Shown piece after piece: positions 37,969 to 46,572 of a stretch of DNA of 64,000 nucleotides. Each line of letters begins with the position of its first letter. The stretch's first letter is position 1. The notes beneath the pieces were generated by a model, which had not been told where the DNA came from, did not search any database, and worked only from the letters and a program-made list of their open reading frames with translations. The stretch comes from Mesobaculum littorinae. GTDB lineage: Bacteria > Pseudomonadota > Alphaproteobacteria > Rhodobacterales > Rhodobacteraceae. Position numbers and translations under genes: made by a program. Location of the stretch: the NCBI RefSeq assembly GCF_004011175.1, contig NZ_RQXX01000004.1:248001-312000 (forward strand), in the 5' to 3' direction.

Positions 37969-39132
37969 ATGAAAGTACGCGCAGCCGTCGCATGGGAAGC
38001 CAATCGCCCGCTGGAAATCGAGGAGATCGACCTCGAAGGCCCCAAGGAGGGCGAGGTGCTGGTCCGCATCGTCACCACCAGCCTGTGCCACACCGACATG
38101 TTCACGCTGTCGGGCCGCGACCCCGAGGGCCTGTTTCCCGCCGTGCTGGGGCACGAGGGCGTGGGCATCGTCGAAGAGGTCGGCCGCGGCGTGACCTCGG
38201 TCGTGCCGGGTGACCACATCATCCCGCTCTACACCCCCGAAGATCCCGATTGTCCCTACATCAAGTCCGGCAAGACCAACCTCTGCCAGACGATCCGCAA
38301 GACCCAAGGCCAGGGCGTGATGCCCGACGGCACCTCGCGGTTCAGCTACAAGGGGCAGATGATCCATCACTACATGGGCACCTCGACCTTTGCCGAATAC
38401 ACCGTGCTGCCCGAAATCGCGGTCGCGAAGATCTCGAAAGAGGCGCCGCTGGCCAAGGCCTCGGTGATGGGCTGCGCCGTGCCGACGGGCATGGGCGCCG
38501 TGCGCAACACCGCCAAGGTCGAGGCCGGGGCGACCGTTGCGGTCTTCGGCCTGGGCGCCGTGGGCATGGCGGTGATCCAGGGCGCGAAGATGCAGGGCGC
38601 GGGCCGCATCATCGGCATCGACACCAACCCCGAGAAGTTCGCCCTGGCGAAATCTCTGGGTGCGCACGACTGCATCAACCCCGCCGATTTCGGCCAGCCG
38701 ATCCAGGACGTCATCGTCGAGATGACGAATGGCGGCGTCGACTACAGCTTTGAGTGCATCGGCAACGTGAACGTCATGCGCGCGGCGCTGGAATGCTGCC
38801 ACAAGGGCTGGGGCGAATGCACCGTGATCGGCGTGGCAGGCGCCGGCGAAGAGATCGCGACGCGGCCCTTCCAGCTGGTGACCGGCCGGGTCTGGCGCGG
38901 GTCGGCCTTCGGCGGCGTGCTCGGGCGCAGCCAGCTGCCGGGCATGGTGGACGAATGGCTGCGGGGCGACTTCGACGTCGACCCCTACATCACCCACAAC
39001 ATGACGCACGAGCAGATCAACACCCCCTTCGACCTGCTGCACGCGGGCAAGTCGATCCGGTCGGTGATCCACTTCCAGCCGAACGACACGATGCTGGTGA
39101 ACGACCTGCCGGGCGTCATCGTCCCGGCCTGA
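37969..39132 (+). CDS. frmA: Class III alcohol dehydrogenase / S-(hydroxymethyl)glutathione dehydrogenase
   Basis: Glutathione-dependent formaldehyde oxidation, NAD-linked; 387 residues, slightly longer than the usual 370-375. Catalytic zinc ligands are kept: Cys in SLCHTDMF (residue 40), His in GHEGVG and Cys in MGCAVPTG. Rossmann motif GLGAVGMAV. The structural zinc loop, normally C-x2-C-x2-C-x7-C, reads [15 protein letters not shown], so the first and third cysteines are Asp and Ile. GAGGAA precedes the ATG. Preceded divergently by the broken GlxA-type regulator. Could act on another alcohol, but sequence around KTNLCQ-IR-TQGQG is typical of class III enzymes. Confidence 0.88.
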   Translation: MKVRAAVAWEANRPLEIEEIDLEGPKEGEVLVRIVTTSLCHTDMFTLSGRDPEGLFPAVLGHEGVGIVEEVGRGVTSVVPGDHIIPLYTPEDPDCPYIKSGKTNLCQTIRKTQGQGVMPDGTSRFSYKGQMIHHYMGTSTFAEYTVLPEIAVAKISKEAPLAKASVMGCAVPTGMGAVRNTAKVEAGATVAVFGLGAVGMAVIQGAKMQGAGRIIGIDTNPEKFALAKSLGAHDCINPADFGQPIQDVIVEMTNGGVDYSFECIGNVNVMRAALECCHKGWGECTVIGVAGAGEEIATRPFQLVTGRVWRGSAFGGVLGRSQLPGMVDEWLRGDFDVDPYITHNMTHEQINTPFDLLHAGKSIRSVIHFQPNDTMLVNDLPGVIVPA

Positions 39133-39149
39133 TCCGGGGCACCCGAACC

Positions 39150-39174
39150 GGCCTGCCGCGTTCTGCGGCAGGCC
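39150..39174 (+). terminator. Hairpin after the alcohol dehydrogenase
   Basis: Perfect 10-bp stem GGCCTGCCGC / GCGGCAGGCC with a 5-base loop, 17 bases after the stop. There is no T-run after it, so it is a weak or processing hairpin rather than a classical terminator. The remaining bases to 39412 hold nothing I can name. Confidence 0.55.
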
Positions 39175-39412
39175 CATGCACGGGCCCTGCCGATGGCGGC
39201 GCCTGGGCGCTGCGCCGACGCAGGCGCGGGACCGTGACGCCCCCGCTTCGCCGCGCCCCCGTCGCAGCCCCGTCGAAGCCCCCGTGGCGTGGCCGCCGGG
39301 ACGCGGCGGTCGCCCCCCCGGCGCGGCCCGGCCTGTCACCCGACGTGGCGGAGGCCCGGTTTCCCCAACCGGCACAGCCAGGGCCCGGGCCTCCGGCGCG
39401 CGGACCTGTCTG

Positions 39413-40720
39413 TCAGGAAGACTCTGCCGCCAATGTCCCGGCTAGCCGCAGCCGCGCCGCCCGCGCGGCGCCGACGACGCCCGCGCGGTTGCCTAGCGTG
39501 CTGATCCGGCAATCGGGCGAATCGGGCATGCACAGCGCCAGCTTCGCCTCCAGCCGGGCCAGCAGGTCGGGGCGTGACCCCACGCTGCCGCCAAGCACGA
39601 CGCACCCGGGATCGAGGATCGAACAGATCGACAGGATCGCCTGCGCCACGCAGGTCGCGAGCCGGTCGATCACCGCGTCGAAGGCGGGATCCGCCCCGAT
39701 GGCGAAGAGATCCTTCAGCGTGCCTTGGGCCGTGCCGCCGCGCGCGCGGTAGTCGCGCAGCATCGCCGCGCTGGAAATCGCGCTTTCCAGCGCGCCCTGG
39801 CGAAAGGTCGCCGGGTCGAAGGGGTCCGCCCCGATCGGAAGCGCCGCGATTTCCCCCGCCGCCCCGTGGGCGCCGCGCAACAGCTCGCCCCGCACCACCG
39901 TGCCCATGCCGATGCCGGTGCCGATGGCGACGAAGACCGACGTCTCGGCCCCACCCGGCGCGCCGCGCCAGTGTTCGCCCAGCGCGGCCATGTTCACGTC
40001 GTTCTCGACCGCGGCGGGCACCGACAGCGCCTCGCCGAAAAGGCGCACCAGATCGTGCCTTTCAAGGTCGGCGATGTTCGGGCCGCGGTGCAGGCGCCCG
40101 GTCGCGGGATCGATCGAGGCGGGCAGCCCGACCCCCGCCGCGGCGATGCGCGCGGGCGCGACATCCAGCTCTTTCAGCAGCAGATCGCGCTGCGTCAGGA
40201 TCTGGTCGATCAGCGCAAGCCCCCCCGACGCATCCGTCGGCGCCTTGGTTTCGGCCAGCACCGTGCCGTCCAGATCGCACAGCGCCGTCTGCGCCTTGGT
40301 GCCGCCGATATCCGTGGCCAGAAGCAGCGCGCGGCCGGGGTCCAGCGCCTCCGCGCCACGGGTCCAGCCCTCGGCGGCAAGCGCAGCCTGCGCGGCGTCG
40401 CCCGGACCGGCCCGGTCTGAAAGCAGGCGCGAAAGCGCCGCACGCGCGGGCCCGGGCAGGTCCGCAAGAGGCGATGATGCGACGGCAGACTGGGCACCCG
40501 CGGACGGAAGGCCCGCGGAGGGGGTGCTCGGGGCCGGAGCGCCCGGCCGGGTGACCGCCGTCTCAGACGCGTCTGCCGGAGCGGACTCGGGGACTGGCTC
40601 CGACGTTACTGGCTGTGACTTTGCTGGCTCCGACGGGTGAGACTTCGGCGATACCGACTCCGAGGGTGCGGCGTCCGGCGGGGTGGCGCCGCGGTCGGAC
40701 TGCGGGGGCGTTTCGGGCAT
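39413..40720 (-). CDS. ROK-family sugar kinase with long N-terminal extension
   Basis: Predicted kinase of a sugar or amino sugar. 435 residues; the ROK fold starts only at about residue 135 with DIGGTKAQTALCDLDG and continues through VENDVNMAALGE, VAIGTGIGMGTVVRGELL and HGAAGEI. The ATP loop is followed by LDPGCVVLGGSVG. The zinc motif CxCGxxGC of many ROK proteins is absent. The first 130 residues are Pro/Ser/Ala-rich and unlike any domain I know, but no internal Met or good GTG start exists near the fold. Start ATG overlaps the ATPase stop (a GTG 3 bases earlier is possible). Last gene of the importer operon. Confidence 0.85.
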   Translation of the reverse strand: MPETPPQSDRGATPPDAAPSESVSPKSHPSEPAKSQPVTSEPVPESAPADASETAVTRPGAPAPSTPSAGLPSAGAQSAVASSPLADLPGPARAALSRLLSDRAGPGDAAQAALAAEGWTRGAEALDPGRALLLATDIGGTKAQTALCDLDGTVLAETKAPTDASGGLALIDQILTQRDLLLKELDVAPARIAAAGVGLPASIDPATGRLHRGPNIADLERHDLVRLFGEALSVPAAVENDVNMAALGEHWRGAPGGAETSVFVAIGTGIGMGTVVRGELLRGAHGAAGEIAALPIGADPFDPATFRQGALESAISSAAMLRDYRARGGTAQGTLKDLFAIGADPAFDAVIDRLATCVAQAILSICSILDPGCVVLGGSVGSRPDLLARLEAKLALCMPDSPDCRISTLGNRAGVVGAARAARLRLAGTLAAESS

Positions 40721-41757
40721 CACCGGCTCTCCAGCGCCTTCTCTGTCTCCGCGTCGAAGCGGTGAAGCTGCGCGTCCTCGGCCCGTGCCGACACCTCGGA
40801 TCCGACCTCGGGGATCTGGGTCGCGGGGGCGGTGCCGATCACCGTCTCCTCGCCCACCCGGAAGTGCACGAGCGTCTCGGGGCCCAGCGGCTCGACCGCC
40901 GTGACGGGGCCGGCAAGCGTCAGCCCACCCGCCGCCGCAGCCTGGCCGACATGCAGGTCCTGCGGCCGGACGCCCAGCAGCACCGGCCGTCCGCCGTCCC
41001 CCGCCGCCGGGCCGCCGGCAAGCCCCGAGGGGATGATGTTCATCGACGGCGTGCCGATGAACCGCGCGGTGAAGACATCGACCGGGTTGGCATAGATGTC
41101 CATCGGGCGCCCCTGCTGCAGGATATGGCCATCCTTCATCACCACGATCCGGTCGGCCATCGTCATCGCCTCGACCTGGTCGTGGGTCACGTAGGCGATG
41201 GTCGAGCCCAGGCGCTGGTGCAGGGCCTTGATCTCGATCCGCATCTGCGCGCGCAGCTGCGCGTCGAGGTTCGACAGCGGTTCGTCGAAGAGAAACGCCG
41301 CGGGGTCGCGCACCATGGCCCGGCCCATGGCGACCCGCTGGCGCTGACCGCCCGACAGCGCGGCGGGACGGCGATCGGCGAAATCGGTGAGCCCGAGGAT
41401 CTGGGCGGCATTCTCGACCCGTCGGGCCTTTTCTTCCTTGTCGAGATTCTGGGTGTAAAGCCCGATGGCGATGTTCTCGCGCACCGTCATGTGCGGGTAG
41501 ATCGCGTAGTTCTGGAACACCATCGCGATGTTGCGGCTTTTCGGGTCAAGCTCGTTCACCACGCGGTCGCCGATGCGGATCTCGCCGCCCGAAACCGCTT
41601 CCAGCCCGGCGATCATGCGCAGCGTCGTCGACTTGCCGCAGCCCGAGGGCCCGACGAAGACGACGAATTCGCCGTCCGCGATGTCGAGGTCGATGCCGTG
41701 GATCACCTCGGCCTTGCCGTAGACCTTCGTCAGATTCTTCAGCGAAATCGTCGCCAT
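40720..41757 (-). CDS. Sugar ABC importer ATPase (MalK/UgpC-like)
   Basis: 345 residues. Walker A GPSGCGKS, Q-loop VFQNYAIYP, signature LSGGQRQR, Walker B AFLFDEP, switch His in VTHDQVEA, followed by the C-terminal regulatory TOBE region (VLLGVRPQDLHV). Start overlaps the lyase stop (TGATG). ATPases of this class can energise more than one importer, so it might also serve the ATPase-less set at 32828-35852. Confidence 0.95.
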   Translation of the reverse strand: MATISLKNLTKVYGKAEVIHGIDLDIADGEFVVFVGPSGCGKSTTLRMIAGLEAVSGGEIRIGDRVVNELDPKSRNIAMVFQNYAIYPHMTVRENIAIGLYTQNLDKEEKARRVENAAQILGLTDFADRRPAALSGGQRQRVAMGRAMVRDPAAFLFDEPLSNLDAQLRAQMRIEIKALHQRLGSTIAYVTHDQVEAMTMADRIVVMKDGHILQQGRPMDIYANPVDVFTARFIGTPSMNIIPSGLAGGPAAGDGGRPVLLGVRPQDLHVGQAAAAGGLTLAGPVTAVEPLGPETLVHFRVGEETVIGTAPATQIPEVGSEVSARAEDAQLHRFDAETEKALESR

Positions 41758-43268
41758 CACCTTGCCTCCAGCAGGTTGGAGAATGCCGTGTCGAGCTCGG
41801 CCGCGGCCGCCGCTTCGCGGTCGGCGCGGGCCTGTGCGGCCCGGGCGAACCCGGCCAGCGCGGCGTCGTAGGCGTCCAGCGCCTCGGCCATGGGCGCGGG
41901 CGCGGGGCCGCCGTAGCGGGTGCGCACGGCCACGAAATGTTCGGGCGAGGCCGCTTCGCGAAACGCGGCCTCGTTCAGGGCGGGCGGCCGGCCCACCGCC
42001 GCTTCGAACGCGGCGCAAAAGGCGGCATGGCCCGAGGGCAGGTCGGCGTCGCGCGCGACCACGTCGCGGGCGGTGGCCGCCGCGATCTCGTGCGCCTGGC
42101 GAAAGGACAGGCTTTCGCGCCGCACCAGCGTGTCGGCCAGTTCGGTGATGGTGATGCACGACCGCCGGATATTCGCGTCCACGCGCGCCCCATCGACCTT
42201 GATCGCCCCCACGAAGGCCGCAAGCAGGTCCAGCACCCGCCCGCCGCTGGCAAAGGCGGTGTAGCCCGCCGCCTGGCTTTCCCCTTCGCTGTCGTTCATG
42301 TCGGTGAAGGGCGTGTTGTGCATGATGTCCTTCATCATCCGCGCCCGGCCAACCGTCTGGCTGGCGAGATGCCGCATGTGTTCGATCGGCACCGGGTTGC
42401 GTTTCTGCGGCATGATCGACGAGATCTGCACGAAGGCGTTGGGCACGTAGATCTGCCCCACCTCGAAGGCCGACCAGAACTGAAGATCCTGGATCAGCCG
42501 GCCGAGGTGCAGAAACAGCAGCTCGACAGCCGAGTAGGCGCCGGTGGTGTAGTCCACCGCCGCGATGCAGCTGTAGGAATTGCGCTGCGGCGCCGCGAAG
42601 CCCAGCAGATGCGCCACCCGGGCCCGGTCCACCGGGAACCCCGACGTGGTGATCGCCGCCGCCCCCATCGAGCTTAGGTCGCAAGTCGCGCGCGCCGCTT
42701 CCAGCCGCTCGATGTCGCGGATCAGGACCTCGATCGCCGCCGACAGGTAGTGCCCCAGCGTGGTGGGCTGCGCGGGCTGGCCGTGGGTATAGGCCACGAT
42801 GATCGTCCCGGCCTCGCGCCGCGCCGTACCGATCAGTGCCTCCAAGAGCGCGCGCGCCTGCACCAGCATCCCGTCCAGATGGCCCTTCAGCGCGATCTTG
42901 AACAGCGTGTGGTCGATGTCGTTGCGCGACCGGGCCGTGTGCAGCCAGCCGCCGGTATCGGGGCCCAGACGTTTTTTCAGCTCGGCCTCGACGAGGAAAA
43001 AGTAATCCTCGACCTCACCGGTGTATTCCAGCGCCTGTGGGTCGACCTCGGCGTCGATCTCTCGCAGGGCGCGGGCGATCTTGCCAGCCGTTCCGCGCGC
43101 GACGATGCCGGTTTCGGCGAGCATTACCAAGTGCGCCCGGTCGATCCGGCGGAAACCATCAGCGTGGTCGGTGCGGGCGTGATCGAAGAGCGGCGCAAGC
43201 ACCGTCCGGCGATAGGTCGGATCGGGAAAGCGGCTGTCGTCGGTCTGGCGTGGGTCTTGCATGGTCAT
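41757..43268 (-). CDS. Argininosuccinate lyase-like enzyme (fumarase/aspartase superfamily)
   Basis: 503 residues. Superfamily signature SSIMPQKRNPVPIEH (near residue 285; the usual GSS is here ISS), catalytic loop nearby, plus HTARSRNDIDHT near 105 and YTHGQPAQPTTLGHY near 150, all typical of argininosuccinate lyases. Such enzymes split a C-N bond releasing fumarate. Encoded between sugar importer genes (ATGA overlap with the permease, TGATG with the ATPase), far from any arginine gene, so it is more likely catabolic, acting on an N-substituted (succinyl-type) compound brought in by the importer. EDDS lyase is a precedent for such recruitment. Substrate unproven. Confidence 0.85.
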   Translation of the reverse strand: MTMQDPRQTDDSRFPDPTYRRTVLAPLFDHARTDHADGFRRIDRAHLVMLAETGIVARGTAGKIARALREIDAEVDPQALEYTGEVEDYFFLVEAELKKRLGPDTGGWLHTARSRNDIDHTLFKIALKGHLDGMLVQARALLEALIGTARREAGTIIVAYTHGQPAQPTTLGHYLSAAIEVLIRDIERLEAARATCDLSSMGAAAITTSGFPVDRARVAHLLGFAAPQRNSYSCIAAVDYTTGAYSAVELLFLHLGRLIQDLQFWSAFEVGQIYVPNAFVQISSIMPQKRNPVPIEHMRHLASQTVGRARMMKDIMHNTPFTDMNDSEGESQAAGYTAFASGGRVLDLLAAFVGAIKVDGARVDANIRRSCITITELADTLVRRESLSFRQAHEIAAATARDVVARDADLPSGHAAFCAAFEAAVGRPPALNEAAFREAASPEHFVAVRTRYGGPAPAPMAEALDAYDAALAGFARAAQARADREAAAAAELDTAFSNLLEAR

Positions 43269-44116
43269 CCCTTGAGCCCCGCCAGCATCACGCCGCGCAC
43301 GATGAAGCGTTGCAGCACCAGGAAGATCACCAGCGTCGGGATCGTCGCGAGCGCGGCGCCGGTCATGATCATCTCCCACCGGATCGCCTGTTCGACGGCA
43401 AAACTGGTGAGGCCGATGGGCAGGGTGTAAAGTTCCTTGCTGGTAGTGACGATCAGCGGCCAGAAGAAGGCGGTCCAGTTGCCGAGGAAGGTAAAGATCG
43501 CCAGCGCCGACAGTGCCGGCGTCACCAGCGGCATCGCGATCTTCCACCAGATGGTGAATTCGTTCATCCCGTCGATCCGCGCGGCTTCCAGGAAATCGTC
43601 CGGCACGGTTTCGAAGAACTGCTTCATCAGGAAGGTCCCGAAAGCCGTGGTCATGCCGGGGAACATGATGCCCCAGTAGGTGTCGAGCCAGCCGAACTGC
43701 GCCGACATCAGGTACCACGGGATCACCAGCATCTCGGTCGGGATCATCAGTGTCGACAGGATCGCGATGAAGACGAAGCGCCGGCCGCGAAACTTGAACT
43801 TGGCCAGGGTGTAGCCCACGAGGCTGTCGAAGAAGAGGTTCGACAGCGTCACCACGACCGCCACGATGGACGAGTTGATGAACCACCGCATGAAGTCGCC
43901 TTCGCGCAGCACCTCGATATAGTTGGCCAGCGTGGGCTCGGCCGGGATCAGCCGCAGGTCGTAGATCTGCCCCGGTGTCTTGAGCGAGGTCGAGAACATG
44001 TAAAGCAGCGGCGTCACCATCAGCACGCCGCCGATGAACAGGATCGTCCAGCGGATGATGGCCCCGGGGTTGATGCGCGACATCGCGAGGCCGGGGGTTT
44101 CGGTGACAGAGGTCAT
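43265..44116 (-). CDS. Sugar ABC importer permease 2 (MalG/UgpE-like)
   Basis: 283 residues, six membrane helices, with coupling loop FLEAARIDGMNEFTIWWKIA near residue 190 and PTLANYIEVL after the first helix. Overlaps the first permease and the lyase by ATGA. Confidence 0.94.
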   Translation of the reverse strand: MTSVTETPGLAMSRINPGAIIRWTILFIGGVLMVTPLLYMFSTSLKTPGQIYDLRLIPAEPTLANYIEVLREGDFMRWFINSSIVAVVVTLSNLFFDSLVGYTLAKFKFRGRRFVFIAILSTLMIPTEMLVIPWYLMSAQFGWLDTYWGIMFPGMTTAFGTFLMKQFFETVPDDFLEAARIDGMNEFTIWWKIAMPLVTPALSALAIFTFLGNWTAFFWPLIVTTSKELYTLPIGLTSFAVEQAIRWEMIMTGAALATIPTLVIFLVLQRFIVRGVMLAGLKG

Positions 44117-45051
44117 GCGCGGTCCCTCAGGATCCAGAGCTGCAGCAGCGACACGACAAGCAGGATCGTGAACAGCACGACCGTCTGCGCGGCGGCATAG
44201 CCCATGTCGTAGGAGGAAAAGGCGGTCTGGTAGATCATCAGCACCAGAGGCTCGGTGGTGCCCAGCGGCCCGCCGGGGTCATTCGTCGTCATGTTGTAGA
44301 CCTGGTCGAAGATCCGCAGGAACGCGATCGAGATGAACACGACGAGAAAGACGGTCGTGGGCTTCAGCAGCGGCAGCGTGATCTTGCGCAGGATCGTCCA
44401 TTCGCCCAGACCGTCGATCCGCGCGGCCTCGTAATACGTGTCGGGGATCGCACGCAGGCCGGCCATGAAGATGATGATCTGGAACCCGAGCCCCGCCCAG
44501 ATCGCCGTCACCATGATCGCGGGCAGCGCGTTGCTGGTCGAGCCCAGGAACTCGATCTGGCCGAACCCCATCTCGCCCAGCGCGCTGTTGATCAGGCCGG
44601 TGGGCGGCGGCTGGTAGAACCAGCGCCACACCCAGGCCATCGCGGCGGCGGTGGTGATGTAGGGCATGAAGTAGAGCGCGCGCAGGAAGTTGTGCGCGAA
44701 CCGGACCCGGTCGAGGTAGTAGGCCACGACGAACGCGATCAGCAGGCTGATCGGGGTCCCGAAGACGAGGTATTCGAAGGTGTTGCGGAAGGTCTGCCAG
44801 AAATCGGGATCGGCGAACATCCGGCGGTAGTTCTCGAACCCGATGAACTCGGCCTCGGACATCAGGTCCCAGTCGGTCAGCGACAGCCAGAAGGCGTTGA
44901 ACGTCGGGTAGAACCGGATCACGCAGTAAAACAGCACCGGGATCGCCAGGAATCCCCAGACCCACAGCGCGCTGCGCGTGCGCATCGACAGGCGCGGCGC
45001 GGGCCGGATCGGGTGCGTCGGCACCGTGTCGGATGAGGTCGGGTGGACCAT
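44113..45051 (-). CDS. Sugar ABC importer permease 1 (MalF/UgpA-like)
   Basis: 312 residues, six membrane helices (first: WVWGFLAIPVLFYCVIRFYP). Coupling loop YYEAARIDGLGEWTILRKIT near residue 215. GGAGG lies about 6 bases before the ATG. 65 bases after the receptor gene. Confidence 0.94.
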   Translation of the reverse strand: MVHPTSSDTVPTHPIRPAPRLSMRTRSALWVWGFLAIPVLFYCVIRFYPTFNAFWLSLTDWDLMSEAEFIGFENYRRMFADPDFWQTFRNTFEYLVFGTPISLLIAFVVAYYLDRVRFAHNFLRALYFMPYITTAAAMAWVWRWFYQPPPTGLINSALGEMGFGQIEFLGSTSNALPAIMVTAIWAGLGFQIIIFMAGLRAIPDTYYEAARIDGLGEWTILRKITLPLLKPTTVFLVVFISIAFLRIFDQVYNMTTNDPGGPLGTTEPLVLMIYQTAFSSYDMGYAAAQTVVLFTILLVVSLLQLWILRDRA

Positions 45052-45116
45052 GCGTCACCTCCGCTGGATCATGGGCCGCGCCGGGGGCTTGCCCGCCGCG
45101 GCCCGATTTGCAGCCG

Positions 45117-46364
45117 TCAGTCCCGGGCGTCGTCGATGATCGCCTGCTCTTCCTCGGCGGCCTCGGCCACCGCGTCGGCGACCGGCTGGTCCTGCAGGAA
45201 GACCCGGTTGGCCATGTCGATGGCGGTCTGGCGCTGCGCGGCCTCGTCCACGAAAAGCGTCGTGTGCGCATAGGGCAGCGCGGCAAGGAAAGGCCCGTAG
45301 ATCGGGTCGCTCATGTTCTCCTCGGTCTCGGCCGCCGCGCGCCGGGCGGGAAGCTCGCCCACGACCTCAAGCCAGACCTGCATCGCCTCGGGCGACGAGA
45401 TGTAGTCGAGGAACTTGACCGCGGCCTCCAGCTCTTCTCCCTCGGCGCTGCTGCCGATCGCGTTGGCGAAGTAGCTGGCGTAGTTCGACTGGACGCCCTC
45501 GTCATTGGCGGGCAGCTCGGCCACCCCCCACTCGAAATCCTCGATGCTGTTGAACGACCCCAGACGGAAGGTCCCGTCGATGGTCATCGCCGCCCGGCCC
45601 GCGCGGAACGCCGCTTGGCCTTCGTCCATGAAACCCGGCTCGCCGATGCCATGCTTCTTGCCGAGATCGGTGTAGTATTCCAGCGCGGCGATGCCGGCCT
45701 CGTCGTCGTAGGTGACCTCGGTGTAGTCGTCGTTGTAGGGCACGCCGCCCATCTGGCGGACCAGCACCTCGCGCCACCACTGGTGGTCCTGCCCGGCCAT
45801 GTCGAGCGTCAGGCCAACCGTTTCGAAGTTGCCGGCGTCGTTCTTGACGGTCAGCTTCTTACCGTACTCGACCAGCTCGTCGAGCGTCTCGGGCGGGCCG
45901 TCCAGCCCCGCCTCTTCGAACAGGTCCTTGTTGTAGAACAGCGCCAGCGAGCGGACGGCGGTCGGCAGGCCGTAATACTGACCGTCCCGCTTCATCGCCG
46001 AAACGATGGGAAAGAACTCCTCTTCGATCTCGGCGGCGGGAAAGGTGTCCTCGGGCAGCGGCTGGATCAGCTTGCCCGCGATGAACTTGTCGGCCCAGCC
46101 GTAGAACAGCTGCATGACATCCGGCCCCTTGCGCGCCATGTTCGCGGCGACGATCCGGGTCTGGTAGTCGGCGTAGGGAAAGGTCACCTGCTTGACGGTG
46201 ATGTCGGGGTTGGCTTCCTCGAAGCTTTCGATCAGCTGGTCCATCGCGTCGACGCGCGTGTCGTAGATGTACTGCCAGTACTCGATTTCGACGGCCGAGG
46301 CCGCGCTTGCCGCCGAGATGCACGCCGCGGCCGAGATGCCGGCCATAAGAATACGCTTCTGCAT
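45117..46364 (-). CDS. Sugar ABC importer substrate-binding protein (family 1)
   Basis: Periplasmic receptor, 415 residues from ATG at 46364 (GGAGGA 6 bases upstream); a longer frame lacks a ribosome site. Signal peptide MQKRILMAGISAAACISAAS-type, cleaved near SAASAVE. Family-1 landmarks: EEANPDITVKQVTFPYADYQ, GPDVMQLFYGW, LALFYNKDLFEEAGLD, GRAAMTIDGTF. First gene of the six-gene operon and divergent from the ROK repressor. Ligand unknown; kinase, deacetylase and lyase in the locus suggest an N-modified sugar. Confidence 0.93.
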   Translation of the reverse strand: MQKRILMAGISAAACISAASAASAVEIEYWQYIYDTRVDAMDQLIESFEEANPDITVKQVTFPYADYQTRIVAANMARKGPDVMQLFYGWADKFIAGKLIQPLPEDTFPAAEIEEEFFPIVSAMKRDGQYYGLPTAVRSLALFYNKDLFEEAGLDGPPETLDELVEYGKKLTVKNDAGNFETVGLTLDMAGQDHQWWREVLVRQMGGVPYNDDYTEVTYDDEAGIAALEYYTDLGKKHGIGEPGFMDEGQAAFRAGRAAMTIDGTFRLGSFNSIEDFEWGVAELPANDEGVQSNYASYFANAIGSSAEGEELEAAVKFLDYISSPEAMQVWLEVVGELPARRAAAETEENMSDPIYGPFLAALPYAHTTLFVDEAAQRQTAIDMANRVFLQDQPVADAVAEAAEEEQAIIDDARD

Positions 46365-46480
46365 GACGTTCCTCCGTTGGATGCGGACGTCCCCTTGTCG
46401 GGACGCCTGTTTCTTATCCGCCGCGGTCGGACCTGCGGCCTGGTCGTGGGCATGAACCTCGGTCCCGGACCGGTCACCTG

Positions 46481-46513
46481 TCAATACTTAAAAGAACTTG
46501 CCTTATTAATTTC
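46481..46513. promoter_or_regulatory. AT-rich divergent promoter region of importer operon and ROK repressor
   Basis: A short AT-rich island in otherwise GC-rich DNA, containing TTAA at 46488-46491 and 46506-46509 as outer arms of an imperfect palindrome. Located between the receptor gene and the ROK repressor gene; a suitable repressor site, but no motif match is claimed. Confidence 0.4.
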
Positions 46514-46572
46514 CCGGCTTCACTCTGGCCGCATGACCCGTCACGAGGGCCCGGCAAAAAGGGAAATTGTAG

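Noticed and set aside
41757-43268. argH, biosynthetic argininosuccinate lyase
   Set aside because: Embedded in and overlapping a sugar importer operon with no arginine genes; kept as lyase-like with unknown substrate.
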